Below are positions 12,689 through 34,917 of a stretch of 64,000 bases of DNA, piece by piece (position 1 is the stretch's first letter; every line of letters begins with the position of its first letter). A program made the position numbers and the translations under genes. The stretch comes from Pomacea canaliculata (taxonomy: Eukaryota > Mollusca > Gastropoda > Architaenioglossa > Ampullariidae). The notes beneath the pieces were generated by a model. It was given only the letters and a program-made list of their open reading frames with translations, was not told the DNA's origin and searched no databases. The stretch covers positions 28,432,392 to 28,496,391 of the forward strand of contig NC_037596.1 of the NCBI RefSeq assembly GCF_003073045.1, given 5' to 3'.

Positions 12689-14120
12689 AGATACTGAGCT
12701 ATAGCCAGGTAAGGCTGGTGTTGAAAAAAAGAGCTTACATTCTAGATGGAAAGTTACATGAAATTTATGGTTCAAGAGTGCATGTAAGGATAAAAGAGAA
12801 AAGAGTGACCTGAAGAGTATAACGAGTCATCTAAGACAAGATTTTTTGCTGGGGAGATGCGTATAGCTCGAGTCAGAAAGGCAAGGGAATTGTTTGTTTG
12901 CACGCGTGTGTGTGTCGTCGTAGCTATCGTCTTTGAAAAAAAGAACTTAGTCGTCAAAGTATTATCTAAATTAACCCTCTGGAGTAGTAAGTGTAAAGTA
13001 CAGGAGCAGTCACTCCCGAGCTTATAATGTAGTAAACTGCAAACTAACTTGACTCTTAATAGCAATTCCTAATCTCATCGTTAGTTTCTTTCAAACTCCA
13101 GTCTGAATATCCAGTAAGGTTATTATTGCTATTCCCCAACAAAGATGCAAAATATCTAATGTATATTGTTTTACTGACTTGAACAAAGTAACTTATTCAT
13201 GTAAAGATATTAAATGACTATCCATCATGATAGTGATAAAAAGCATTTGGTTCAGTTTAAATAACTGAAAATATTATCTTTCTTCTAGGTTTTAATTTTT
13301 TGTTTCATAAAAGCACGTTTTATCTAGTAATAACATGCCTGTTTTTAATGTGATGAGTGAGAGATATTCTAAACTTTCTGACTCAAATATAGACTTAGGG
13401 TACGTGTCTCATTCACAGAGCTGATCATTGAAAAATGCACTTTTTTTTCCCTCTGGGTTCATTATCTTTTTTACTTCTTATTCCATAAGCTAATATTACT
13501 AGTAATCGCTTTCTTAGGAAAACATTCCACTAACGTATTGTTTGTAACTGCAGTGAACAGCTACACACTTCTGGCTCAAAGCGGCAAAGTAAGTGTTGAC
13601 AATGAATCAGCATAGGTCTGAGGTTTATTGGTCATTCTCTTCAGACATAGATTTGCCTGAGTTATTTTATTTATGACAATAATAAAGGTATGATTATTGC
13701 TTAGGCCTAGTTTGGGTTGTCCGTTTAAAGTTAAAAAATGTCGAAACGATTTTGTTGTTAAACATCACAAAACAAGAAAGATAGAGTTACTAAACTTTCT
13801 TGTTGTTCTTGAAAGTAGGTAGATATCCACATACATGCTAGCAATCCCACTCCTACAACCACCCGTTAACGTATAAAAGAACCCCTTCCAAACCAAACCA
13901 ACTCAAAGCAAAGAAAAAAAAAAATAACACTGAACACTTGAGACGACATTTTTTTCATGAGGGTTGTGGCAACAGGAATTATAAATCGGTTCAAATCTTT
14001 GAACAAGGATATGTTTTATGGTAATGTTCTTGAGAAAGACGAGAATGCTAAATTTACTCACACTTGATGAAGTTAACACCCGGATTAAAATCGTTTTACT
14101 TGCGTGACTGTGTACACTTA
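12689..14120. other. Intergenic region before gene A
   Basis: AT-rich with no exon that I can support. The minus-strand open frames at 12575-13065 show no domain or splice support. Confidence 0.5.
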
Positions 14121-14124
14121 GAGA

Positions 14125-14245
14125 GTCACGTGATCACTGGGCTTCATAATAGTGTCTGTCAGCGCACCCGACGTGCACACACTTCACCAGGATATCCTTC
14201 TGCGCTGGCAGTTTATAAACGACAACATTCTGTACCTCCACTCAG
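14125..14245 (+). promoter_or_regulatory. Gene A promoter: E-box block and TATA box
   Basis: GTCACGTGATCACTGGGC at 14125-14142 contains a CACGTG E-box and is repeated exactly upstream of gene B. TATAAA is at 14214-14219. CCTCCACTCAG at 14235-14245 recurs at the same spacing from the TATA-like box of gene C. The start codon follows 44 bases later. Confidence 0.6.
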
Positions 14246-14288
14246 AGCAATCTTTCCTGTCGTCTGGTTTATTATTTGATAAGCCATC

Positions 14289-17200
14289 ATGATGTTATAT
14301 GTGATTGGTGCCTACGTGTTGTCTGTCCTTTTGTTTCCAGGAGCAGGTAAGTATATTTTTAATATACTCCATTACGTCCTATTAGTAAAACAAATCTTTT
14401 ATAATATTTAAATATTAGAAGTAAAAGCAAACATCTTTAGTTTCATGATGTAGAAGTGTATAACGCAGAAAAATCGAAGAGCAGCTGATTGTTTTAATTA
14501 TTGCATTAAAACAGTAAAATATCATCAAGTAAAAAAAAAGTAATTGTTTTGAAGTATTAAATGAAGGTGATGGATATATGCATGATGGTTTATGACATTG
14601 TTAACATTGCTTGTACAGCCGGACAACTGAGAGCCCGCTTAGTCAACGGGACTTACTATGGGGGGCGCCTGGAGATTCTGTACAATGGAGCCTGGAGCAC
14701 CGTCTGTGATGATTCCTTTGATAACGTTGACGCACAGGTGGCCTGCAGGATGCTGGGATTTTACAGGTTTTAATGCATAGTAACGCTTTTTTTCTGTTAT
14801 TGTTGATTATTATTTGACATATATTGACCATCGCATTCTACTTAACTAAAAAACAAATAACTGAAAAAAATAGTCATGAAAAAAAAACCTACCGTGCTCG
14901 CGTACGTGCGAACATGTAAGTGTTTGAGACTGCACGTGTCTTGAAATCGTTTATTTAATAATTTGTATGAGATTATATTATTAGTACACCTTAATGTGTC
15001 CCAATATTCGAAGTATCATCAACTCTTTCAGCCCTGGTGCTGTAGCTGTGTTGTCCAACATGTACGGCGAGGGTGAAGCAGTATTCTGCTTGATGATGTT
15101 AACTGTCGGGGAACAGAAACCAGCTTGGAGCAGTGCTCACATCCAGGGTACTACCGTCACAATTGTGAACACCAAGAGGACATTGGTGTCATATGCAATA
15201 TCCGTAAGCGATAGTATCTTGTGTCATGTATACTAGAATGTACTCAAATCACATAGGGCAGGTACTTTTGTTTTCCACAACCAGCCATGTAGTAAGCCAG
15301 TCAATAACGTCTTAATCGAAAACATTTATTTGTAAACTACTTATTTCACTTTATTAAAATGCCTCGTAATCGATTTCTTTGTCTTTCCCATACGAACATA
15401 CCCCCAAATATATAAATATATATAAATTTGAAATACATAATTATAATCTTAGAGAGTCAAACAAAGCGTTTGATTATTTAAAATATCTCTACAGGATTTT
15501 TCCCCTCACAATATATACATGTATTTTTCTTTATTATGACAGGTTACTTAGTGATTTTCCTGATGCAATAGGAAAAAACGAGTAAAGAATTAACCTCTCC
15601 AAAGTTATTAATGCTTATCAGATCTCTATGTCAGATGTTTTAAACTTGTGAGTAATTATTCTAACAGCCGGACAGATGACAGCTCGTTTAGTCAACGGAA
15701 CTCAGTGGGCGGGGCGCCTGGAGATCCTGTACAACGGGACGTGGAGCACAGTGTGTGATGATTTCTTTGGAGACGTTGACGCACAGGTGGCCTGCAATAT
15801 GCTCGGCTTTTACAGGTGTTGAGTGATGCGTACTCTGGTTATTAACTTATAACTGCTGGTGTTAAAATATAAAATGTATGCACTCAATGTTGCTTCAGGC
15901 ATTTTCTAAAAAAGTGACTTAATTAGTTCCCAATTTCTCTATGTGTTATTTATTTTAATAATTGCCAGTTTTGTTCTGGAAAAAAACTTGTGTATAAAGT
16001 TTGAGTTTGCCTCGTATCTCAATCAGTACCGGTGCCATGGTCGTGAGCTCTGCCGCATACGGGGCGGGGCAAGGAACTATTTTGCTTGACGACGTGAACT
16101 GTAGGGGGGCTGAGACCAGCCTGGCGCAATGTTCTCATAGCGGATACTACACCCACAACTGTCAGCATAGCGAGGATGTCGGTGTCATCTGTATTGCATG
16201 TAAGAACGCAGATTTTTTGTGTGAAAAAAATTCTCTAGAATTAACTTTGGTTTTTTTCGATAATTCGTAACATTGCTAAAATTAACTGGTTTTTTTTTTC
16301 TATACATAGGAAAGTATGCTATATATTCAGCATCATTAATTTTTTTAAAAGAGTAGTCATATTTAAAAAAACTTTCTTATAAGCAAGATAATTTTGCTGC
16401 TAAATTGTGGGTAATTAGCTGTGTCAAAAACAACCAAAGTATCGGTTAAAACAATGATTGCCGAAGTTGTACAGCTTAGTAAACGAAGGATGACAAAAAA
16501 AAAAAAAAAGACTCCATTAAATAGACACATTTAATAATAGCATCAGGTGGACAGCTAGCTGCTCGTTTAGTAAACGGAAGTCAGTGGGCGGGGCGCCTGG
16601 AGATCCTGTACAACGGGACGTGGAGCACCGTGTGTGACGACAGATTTGACAGCAACGACGCTCAGGTGGTCTGCAGGATGCTTGGCCTTAACAGGTGTTT
16701 GATCAGTTTCTAGCACGTAAGCTTTTATTATATTTTCATGGTTTTCCATAGCTTTGTTAGAATGGTTTTGTAAAAACTATTCTTTAATTTCTACAATAAT
16801 ATCTAAATTCTAAAGTGATGTATTGTTAGCAACATTTTTTAGATAGTAACTAAACATCAGTAGGTGTGTTTGTTCTTGATTTTAATAATCAACATGGAAC
16901 TCCAGTGCTGGAAAGAAGAAAATTGTATCTTAATTAATGAGCAATTATGCTTATTTCTATCAGTGCTAATGCCGTAGCCATAGGCTATGCAGCATACGGG
17001 GAGGGTCAGGGCAGTATTCTACTTGACGAAGTCAACTGCAATGGAACGGAGACCAGACTGGAACAATGTGCTCATAACGGATACTACAATCATGACTGTC
17101 GTCATAGCGAGGATGTCAGCGTCGTTTGTAGTGCTGGTAAGGGACCTTTCGATTAAATATAGAAGTTTGTGCGCTCGCAATAAATGTTGGACACATTAGA

Positions 17201-19184
17201 ACCGATCTAAATAGAAATAAAGCTAAAGACAGAAAAAGACGAACAAGTTAATGCATTTAAACGAGAAAAAAACCCAATGATGATAATATGATAAAATAAT
17301 TGTTTTCATCGGTAAACAGTGAAAAAGACACTCAGAGTAAACATCAGTTTCTTTAGAAATGATCACTTTTTATTTGTGCGAGGATAATAAAAGAAAGATT
17401 TAATTCGATTTACAATTTTTTGACAGCACCAAGCGGACACTTAACAGCACGATTAGTAAACGGATCATTATGGGCGGGGCGGCTGGAGGTTCTGTACAAC
17501 GGGACGTGGAACACAGTGTGTGATGATGATTTTGGAGATGTTGACGCACAGGTGGCGTGCAAGATGCTCGGATTTTATGGGTATTGAGCTTTGCTTAGTA
17601 TGGCTATTAACTTCTCCATTGTATATACTTGTGATTTTGAAAATAAGAATTCTCAAAATTTGAGAGGTATAGCTAAATTTGCTTTCATCAAAAAATAAGT
17701 TTTTCTTTGAAAAATGAAGGATAAAGAGTCCGTAGTATGTGTGTGCGAGATTGGAAGAAATAGAATGCGAGTTCCATTTTGAAACTGAATATCAAATTGC
17801 TAGTGCCATCCTGTAGAATCTTGTGTGCAGTTTATGATGTTCTTTCGTATCTATTTTCAGTCCTGGTGCCATGGCTGTCAGCCCTGCCACATACGGGGCG
17901 GGTCAGGGCAGTATTTTGCTTGACGACGTGAACTGTACGGGGAGAGAGTCCAACTTGGCGCAATGTTCTCATAGAGGATACTACACTCACAACTGTAACC
18001 ATAACGAGGATGTCGGTATCGTCTGTAAAAGAAGTAAGCACTCAGACGTTTTTTGTTTTGCAAAAACATATATTTTCTTTTTGTTAACAGGACTTTCTAC
18101 TAAAATGATTTGAGCGGTCTGCAATAATTTATTTCAGATCATTGGCAATAAATGAATAATGAAAGAGTGGAAAAAAGAAGAAAATACACATAATTAACAA
18201 AATAGCACGTTAAAAAGAGAAAGAAAAGCATCAAACAATGAAAAACAAGGAGTTAACGTGCAACAGAGAACAAACTAAAAGATGTGTATAAATTAATTTT
18301 TGTAACTCTCACGCTGCATCACATGACAAGGTTGAAATTTCAACTTATTTTTTACTACTAAATAAAAGTTCATGAATGCAGCCGTAAAAATTTTCTGAAA
18401 AAAAACAGTTATCACAGTCGTGAGAAAAATAACATTGTAGTTAAATAGCATTTAATTAAAGAGCTATCATTATGAAGGAAATATGGAAAACTGCATTGAT
18501 TACAGCAATCCCACTGCTAGCAGCTCGATTAGTTAACGGAACCCAGAGGTCAGGGCGTCTGGAGATCCTATACAACGGGGTGTGGAGCACCGTGTGTGAT
18601 GATGGCTTTGACAGCAATGACGCTCTGGTGGCCTGCAGGATGCTGGGCTTTAACAGGTGTTTAGCAGTTCCTAGTGTCAAACTCTTTTTAGTTAGCTACG
18701 GTTAGCTCTACATAGATTGCAACAAAATTTTAAGAAGAAGGAAATGAAATTAATTAGGTGAAAACAAGTCATTATTTTTCAAATAGCAAACTATTCGCAT
18801 GTGTGTATGCGTGCGATTGTATGTACAGGTAATATGGTAGTAAAGTTCTTTTTCTTAGCACATGTAGGTAAACAAGTCTGTGTAGGTATTTTACCTCTGT
18901 GTGTGTCTGTGGTTTGTTTGTTCGAGTCCAAGTGATGTGACTTTCGTGGAATATTGTTGTTATAGCAAATAGACGTTTTTTACTGATAATGTGTCTTATG
19001 TATGATTTTCAGTGTTGGGGCCACTGCTGTGGGGTATGCCCGATACGGGATGGGTCAGGGAAATATTTTGCTTGACGACGTCAACTGTATTGGAACAGAG
19101 ACCAGCCTGGCCCAATGTTCTCATGCAGGATACTACAATCACAACTGTAACCATTTCGAGGATGTCGGAATCATCTGCAATTAG
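14289..19184 (+). CDS. Gene A: secreted poly-SRCR protein, five domains
   Basis: Exons: 14289-14346 (signal peptide), then SRCR pairs 14619-14766/15032-15203, 15668-15815/16027-16199, 16547-16694/16964-17136, 17427-17580/17861-18033 and 18506-18656/19013-19184. Each domain shows the group-A pattern: [17 protein letters not shown] and VACRMLGF in the first exon; [16 protein letters not shown] and EDVGVIC in the second, six cysteines in all. Most first exons are 148-154 nt and second exons 173 nt, with phase 1 boundaries. The stop (AAT TAG) directly follows the last cysteine, so there is no membrane anchor. Exon 15032-15203 is 172 nt, one base short, at GAGGGTGAAGCAGT where paralogues read GGTCAAGGCAGT. 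As written, the frame meets a stop early in exon 15668. Skipping the first cassette would restore frame. A pathogen- or debris-binding role is inferred from the family. Confidence 0.82.
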
Positions 19185-22100
19185 TGACAGTTTTGTTAAT
19201 TATGATTAGCTGCGTACAATTATAAAGTTGTCTTTTTCCTTTTACAATTATTTGTAAACATATCATAAACATTCTAGAATATCGCTTTAAGTAATTCTAT
19301 GAATCAAATGTCCTAATAGATCAATGAATAATGAAACGGTATATAGATGACACGATGGAAAGAGAAAATTAATAAAACTAAGAAACCAAGGACTGAATAC
19401 ACACAAAGACGAAAAAAAGCAAAACTATATAAAAAAAAAACACAAAAAACAAAACAAACAAACTTGGATGTGAAAACACTTGAGAGACAAAAAGAACCAC
19501 GTGACTTATTTTACATACGTTAGAACTTATAATGTAAGTAGAAACAGACTCAGTCACCTCATAAGTCATATGTGTTTAACAAAGAGTAAATAATATCACC
19601 TCAAACTTACGTAGTACAGAGGAGTGCTTTATAATAGTTGTGCAAAAAAGAAATAGAAGTGTGTTAGTGTTTAGTCTTTGCTTGTTTTAATATTAATTAT
19701 CCTCTAAGAGTTTAAAAACTGCTTGTGAACTATACGCTGCTTGTTGTTACGTCTTATGCCTACACTTCAGGCATACAGTTGATAAGAAGGATAGCAATGC
19801 AATGAAAGTATAATTTGAATTTCTATAGTTGAAAACAATGAGATTAATTTGACAATAAAATTGAAACAACATCAATTTAGGTGAAAACTTTTAAAGCATT
19901 ATATTTTGCAATGACATTAAGCAATTTATTACGCATATCAACAAAACAAAAACTCATATCAACAGGTCTTTTCTATCCGTTATTGTCACAAAAGTGACTG
20001 ATGAAATGATATACATCTAAGAGTAATTATTATAGCAAAATTAATTCATATCTGATCTTAAAATATTGAAATAGTGCGCTTTTGCTTGTTTCTGCTTTTT
20101 TTCCTGAGATCGTTAAAGTTTTTGTATTTTTAAAATATGATTTAATTAAAGACAGATTAATTAAAGCTGTATATAAACTAAAATGTTTCTTATATATATT
20201 TAGTGATACTATTTTTCTTTTTACCACTCGTGTTTTTGCATATTCTTGCGATGTTTTTACTTTATAGTTTTTTTGATACATTAATTATGCTTTCGGAAAC
20301 TGTTAAGTACGATGGGAATAAACAGTGAAGCTACCTTGTATTGTTATTGTTTTTCTTTGTTCTAAGCATTACTATGATAATCAACTTTGGTGGTTAACAG
20401 TTTATGCAATGAACCCATTTGTGTATGAAAGTAAAGGGAAGCAACAACTGAGATGTAGGCGTTCGATAATGTTTATGCCCCTTTGGACACGTTCTGCAGC
20501 TAATAGCACAGTATCTACACTAACAGTCGTCTAGAAACCTCTACTTTTCTTGCGGATACATGCTAAGAGCACTAAACATATAAAAGTGAATAAATAGTAG
20601 ATAAGTGTCTTTATTTTAAGCAGTTCTACGGTTTGTCTTTCTGCATGCCTGTCTGCCTGCCTGTATGTCTGTCTGTCTTTCTAGAAAAAGATTTTTACAA
20701 GTGGAGCGCTCTGCGGAAAATCAGCAAACAGTTAGATTAGCAGTATGGTATTTAATACAACATTAGGTAAATATAAAGTAGTGAATGACAAAGTTTTGAA
20801 TGTAAATGACAATAAATAAATTGACTTTACGTAGCCTATTTTTTTTTAATTATATTAAATTCTTGCATTGCTTAGTTGTTATAGTAAATCGCTTTCACTG
20901 CATTATATTATAAAACTTATGGTTAGGCTAAGATAGAAGTTAAATGACTAACCCCTGTTATATTAAATATGTTTCCATGGAAATTTTAAAAGAAGTAAGG
21001 TGGCTAGTTTGCTTCACATCTGCTAGTATTTTCGCCATGTAAAAGAAAATGTTGGGTCTAGTGTCTAGAGAGAAGCTTTTTTGACTAATGCTGTCATCAA
21101 ATTTTTATATTTGCCTCAAGATTTCATTTCTCAGTTTATGCTGTACAGGTAATGGAGGTTTAAGTGCTGTCATCACATCGACTTTTGGGGTCAAACCGGG
21201 AACATTTGCATTATCGAAAATGTTGAAACGACAGTGCACCAAACCAAATTGCAAATATTGACAGCAAGAGGTGTGAATATGTTGTGTTTATAGCTGTTAT
21301 TTCTTTATTTTTTGTATGTCGCCAGGTCTATGTTTTGCTAGAAGGGTGTTGGGGAAGTAATATATTTATTAAAAAAATCTGTCTGTATCAGCACATTAAT
21401 TAAGTTGATATGTGAAGCTCGCGACTAAAGCAAACGAGCTTATGGAATATTTGAGACATTTTAAGAAGAAAACGTGTGAAACATACAAAAGAGCAGTCTA
21501 AAATACATCGAGAAATTACCTGCTAAAAATGTTGTCATGAAATAAGAATTATTATGAGCATGATCACTATATTAGTCAACAGCTAGTTTGCTACATCTAA
21601 AATTTTGTCTGTCCACGGTAATGCCTGTAATAACATCTATCCACAGTTTCTCATCAAGTACGTGAGATGCTCAAGGGAAACGATAGTAACGAAACTTTTT
21701 TTTCTATCTTTATTGAACAAATCCTAAAACCATAAATCCTTTATAATTTCTCATCGACTCTCATGTATAACTCATATTTTGAACCGAACTGCACATTCCA
21801 CATAGCTTTTGGGATATTTTTTGTTATTCTTTATGATATGTTTGTGTATGTTTCTATACTTGAGGTATATGCAACACAAGTAATGTTAAAAATACTAAAA
21901 CCTGATGCTGCATTATTTTAAACAATTAATCACCACTGTTTAATAAAAAAAACTATTGTGTCTCAGGTTTGCAGGTTTTGAAACTAGTCTACTTGTATAT
22001 CGATGTTTTTTTTGGAGATTTTTGAGTTTTATCTTCTTGCACCTTTTTGATTTTATAGTGTCATAAACATGTCAAACGTGATTTTACGAAGTACATGGCA

Positions 22101-22620
22101 ACAGCTGAATGTTCAGTATTAAGTATGTATCCCCACCTCGTCATGTATATATTTCGTCTATCCAGCTAGTAATGACACACACTCCAACTCTAGCTTTGGT
22201 AGTCCTGCCGACCTGCTGCTGCTCCAAACGGTAAGTCACTGCAAAAAGTAAAAATTAAATACGCAAACTACCTGCATGATATACAAAGTTTTGCCTGGTA
22301 TAGCCCTGAATGTTTCATTAAAACGATGTCCGGATAAAAATTGTATTCACGTTTGCTTGACAATTGAATCACTTGCTACAATATATTGACATCACCATCT
22401 GGACAAGAGCCTGCCAGGCTTACCACATGGCTAGGTTAGCGAGAGAAGACATCTGTTAATAAATAACAGTACAAAGCGAAAGAGATGAGATAGACTCGGA
22501 TTGTTTATGTGAGCTCAAATATTCAAGTTACAGGTAATTCTTCTGAAAAAGACGAGAAGGATAAATTTACCTAAACTTGCTAACATTTATACGAATTAAA
22601 ATCTCTTTGCCTGTGTGCTT
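19185..22620. other. Intergenic region between genes A and B
   Basis: The first 1.3 kb resembles the 3' flank of gene B (31717-32440), for example AATAAACAGTGAA near 20318 and 32385, so genes A and B were duplicated together with their flank. A CTGT/CTGC simple repeat lies near 20640-20690. No further gene is supported apart from one orphan exon candidate at 22166. Confidence 0.55.
22166..22230 (+). other. Orphan exon candidate
   Basis: A 65-nt open segment sits between a pyrimidine-flanked acceptor (CTATCCAG) and a strong GTAAGT donor. Read after two bases it gives a serine/asparagine-rich peptide ending PADLLLLQT. No partner exon was found. It may be chance or a leftover exon of an older gene. 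Confidence 0.2.
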
Positions 22621-22629
22621 GTGCAGTGA

Positions 22630-22647
22630 GTCACGTGATCACTGGGC
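22630..22647 (+). promoter_or_regulatory. Gene B upstream E-box block
   Basis: GTCACGTGATCACTGGGC is identical to 14125-14142 upstream of gene A. Flanking similarity continues on both sides (CATAATAGTG, CAGGATATCC). CACGTG sites of this kind are bound by bHLH-type factors; which factor acts here is unknown. I see no clear TATA box in this copy. Confidence 0.55.
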
Positions 22648-22772
22648 GTCATAATAGTGTGTGTCAGCACCCCCGACGTTCACACACTTCCCCAGGATAT
22701 CCAGAATATTCTGTTCCCTCAGTCAGTATAGACTTTCCCGTCGTCCAGTTTTGCATTTAACGAACAAGCATC

Positions 22773-31716
<8,944 letters not shown>

Positions 31717-32439
31717 TGGCAAGGGGAGTATCCATATAATTATCTACGAACAATAATAAAGATTCCTGTATTTTTAAAGACTTTTACTGTACCTAAACAT
31801 TAGAAAAATTGTTTAGTAAGTCTACAATCCAAAGTCCAAACAATAATAACATGGCAATGAATGCAGAAGTCACTGCGGTGATAGGTTTAAAAAATGAAAA
31901 CTTAAAAAAGAAATAAGCGTTACATAAAGACATAGAAAATGAAATTACTGTATGTGGAAAAAAACTTCAGGAAAAGAAAGAAGCAGGCTGCTTATTTGAC
32001 AGACAGGAGAAATCTCGTTACTAGCCAAATGTAATTAGTTAAGTCTAAATATCGCCTCAAACATAATTAGTATAGCAAAGTGCTTTTTAAAAGTTGTGGA
32101 AAAACATCTAGCAATATTTTTTTCGTTAGATAAAAGACGATTCCTTATATTATCCTTAGGTCTTTGACATCTTGAAATATTAAAAACAGAAATGCAGTGT
32201 GGAAAAGGGATAAATTGTTGTATAAAAATGCTGGGATTTATTTTTAGTAAAACTATGTGTGTGTATGCTTTTGCCTTTTGACTTTATGTGGAGCTAATTT
32301 ATTTTTTTTTTGCCATTAAAAACTACTGGGTAACAATAATGAAAGATTTACTATGATTTTAAAAACTGTAAAATATGTTTAAAATAAACAGTGAAACCAT
32401 CTTCTTAAATCATTATATTTTATGGATGTAAAATTATTG
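31717..32439. other. 3' flank of gene B
   Basis: No gene seen. Parts are similar to the 3' flank of gene A. AATAAA at 31755-31760 could be the polyadenylation signal of gene B; the matching place in gene A reads ATTATAAAG, a weaker form. Confidence 0.5.
31755..31760 (+). terminator. Putative polyadenylation signal of gene B
   Basis: Canonical AATAAA 39 bases after the stop codon. This would give a very short 3' UTR. Placement is by proximity only. Confidence 0.45.
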
Positions 32440-32997
32440 TGGAACATAAACATCGTCACACGCTTTAATCTCAGTTGTTTCCCTTTTTACAAGACTCGTA
32501 CACAAATCGTTTCTTGCAGAAACTTTATAATGACTTTAATACATTACAAACATACGCCTGGAAGTCATAGTATCGTATTCTCTGCGTTGTGTGTTACAAA
32601 GACATAATAAATGGCTGAGGCCAGTAGTGTTTGTTATAGAAGCCTCTTGTAAACTGTTTAAAAGTCGGCAAGAAGGCATGGAGGTAAAAGTTCAGAGCAG
32701 CATCGTCTGTCAGTACAGAAAAAAAGAGAACATCTTTTGTTATTTAAGATGAAAGAATACACCTTGAACGTAAACTTTTATTAACATTAAAAGTACTTAA
32801 AAATTATTATCTCTACAGACAACAAGTAAAGTGGTCTGTCTGATGTACTACTTTTGTATATACAGTCTAAATACGTGAATGAAATCGTCATCATTGTCAT
32901 AGTGTCAGTACTCGTTTTACTGTATCATAAAAATACAAAAGATACAATACCTCCAAAATCAAAAGTTATTTATAATCTATTCCAAGTATTAGCTCCA

Positions 32998-34611
32998 TCA
33001 GCCAACCAAAGCTATGGCATCTATCTCCTTAGACATATCGTCCAGAACCTGAAAAAAAAAGGCAAAATAAGTGAGATTGCACCTTTATGTTTTCACTGTT
33101 TATAATGCATTATGTCTCCAAATACACAATTCTAATTTCATAACTTACTAATTGTTAGTATTAGCTGTAGTGACGTTTCTTAACACATGATTCAATATAG
33201 TATGCACAGTAATTGCTGGCAACTAAATTATATAAACCTTTCAATACAAACATTTTATTGTTTTGTTTCACGTCTTGATTGCGTTATTTATCTGAATTAT
33301 TTTCATTTACTTAATTATATTGTCTGGTCCGATTCTTATAACAGACCTGACATATTTAAATTAAAAATCAAGTGGTTTTATTGTTTGTTGTACAAAAATA
33401 GATACTTTAAAAAAGGAATGTGGAAAAACTAGAGTTTAAGTATTCTAAACAACACTTGTGTAAATCATCAATGTTTAGGTTAATTTACGAACTCTCAGCA
33501 CATAACGACTGAATCATTCTAAACTTCGTACAGTTATGTATTGTATTCACAAAGACAATCTATGAAGACCTTACATGTGGCAAGACCTTTAGATATTCGT
33601 TAAGTGTGACTACGCCGTCCTCTGCAAAAAAAAAAAATTAAATTAAAGATGATCGATACGTTAACGCAAAAAAATGTGTTTTGAAGCATTTTTAAAATCT
33701 TAAGTTTTACAGCATTTTATACATTTCTGCCTCACAAATAAGTAATATGCTTCATTACACTTACTATTTACGTCCAAGACGTTTATCATGCGAAGAGCAA
33801 CCGACAAAGATATTCTGCCATCGAATTCGCCATCCAGTCTGTCGTAGTAGTTGAACTGTCCTTCGACGACGTTCTTAGGAGTACTTCTGGGTTGACCAAC
33901 TTTGAATTCTCTATAGCTCATAAAACCATCCCCTGTGACCAAGAAAGTGACCACAGTTGACCTGTTCAAAAATTACTAGTTATTATAGCTCCGATGATGG
34001 CCCGTGTAAACAAAGCACAAGGTGTGAAAAGAAAGTTTTCTCATATGGAGTCTCCTTGTTTTGTTTTTTTTTACTTTCGAGCTGCGTTGTTTCAACCATT
34101 ACTCGTTCAGATACATTTTTCAGACTTATAATTAAAATCGTTCTTCTTAAAAATTTCGAGAACCTCAGGAAGCGTTAAATTGCCATCGTGGTTATGGTCA
34201 GCTGCGATGAACCCTTGGCGAATAGCTTCTGGGTCGTAGCTAAGACAAATGAATTTAACTGTCGAATGTTCATAAATGCTTTCGAAAATTTAAATATTTT
34301 TGTCATGGTGAATTTTACTATTAGAATGATTCCAGTTTGTATAGTGCATAACATTTAAACGAATCATTGAATGATTACACACTACCAATTCTTCTACAAA
34401 TGTAAAACAATACAAAAAAACATAAGCGATATGACTGAGTAGTCTGATTTGTAATTTGGTATTTATATTTTTTTATTTTCTAAATCTTAGGTTAGAACTA
34501 TAAAAATCATGCCCATCACATTACTAGTAACTGTTTTGAATGTTACCTTAAATAAGGTGACTGTTGTCCAAACACAACAGCAAGAAGACCAAACAGGATG
34601 AGGATCTTCAT
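32998..34611 (-). CDS. Small secreted EF-hand protein 3 (splice donor lesion)
   Basis: Reading from the right, exons are 34547-34611, 34239 down to about 34130, 33765-33932, 33575-33621 and 32998-33048. The lengths match the other family members (65/110/168/47/51). The N-terminus is a signal peptide (MKILILFGLLAVVFG). EF1 is DHNHDGNLTLPE, EF2 spans the exon 2/3 junction, EF3 is degenerate and EF4 is DVNKDGVVTLNE, a good consensus loop. Where the paralogue at 62208 ends AATG and continues GTAA, this gene reads AATTATAAGT, so the GT of the exon 2 donor is lost. The next in-phase GT, at 34114-34113, would add five codons inside the EF2 loop. The gene may be a pseudogene, may use a cryptic donor, or may contain an error here. 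Confidence 0.75.
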
Positions 34612-34820
34612 GTTGAAATACAAAGGTTAATCTAAGAGATGAAGGGTTAATGTTAAACAGGCTGATATCAGATGTGTCAAGTATTAAAAATCATTGGAAT
34701 ATGTTTCTTCACAACTTTGTTCTATGAAAACACATTTTATCTTACGTTTCAAAAGACACATCGTTCAAATAATTTTTGTATTTTTTTAATTACATGAATG
34801 TTGCATTATTTTGTATTTAC

Positions 34821-34917
34821 CCTTTGAAGCAGGAGACAGCTCAGCACTATCAGGAGTGTTCCAGTCGTAGCGTATGGCACGTGAATAACAGGAAGTGGTG
34901 TCCTCTCTCTTAATATA
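34821..34917 (-). promoter_or_regulatory. Promoter and 5' UTR exon of EF-hand gene 3
   Basis: On the minus strand TATATTA covers 34917-34911 and a leader exon ends at 34821 before GTAAAT. A second UTR piece, 34631-34612, precedes the start codon. The same layout occurs at gene 4 (62819-62907). Confidence 0.55.
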
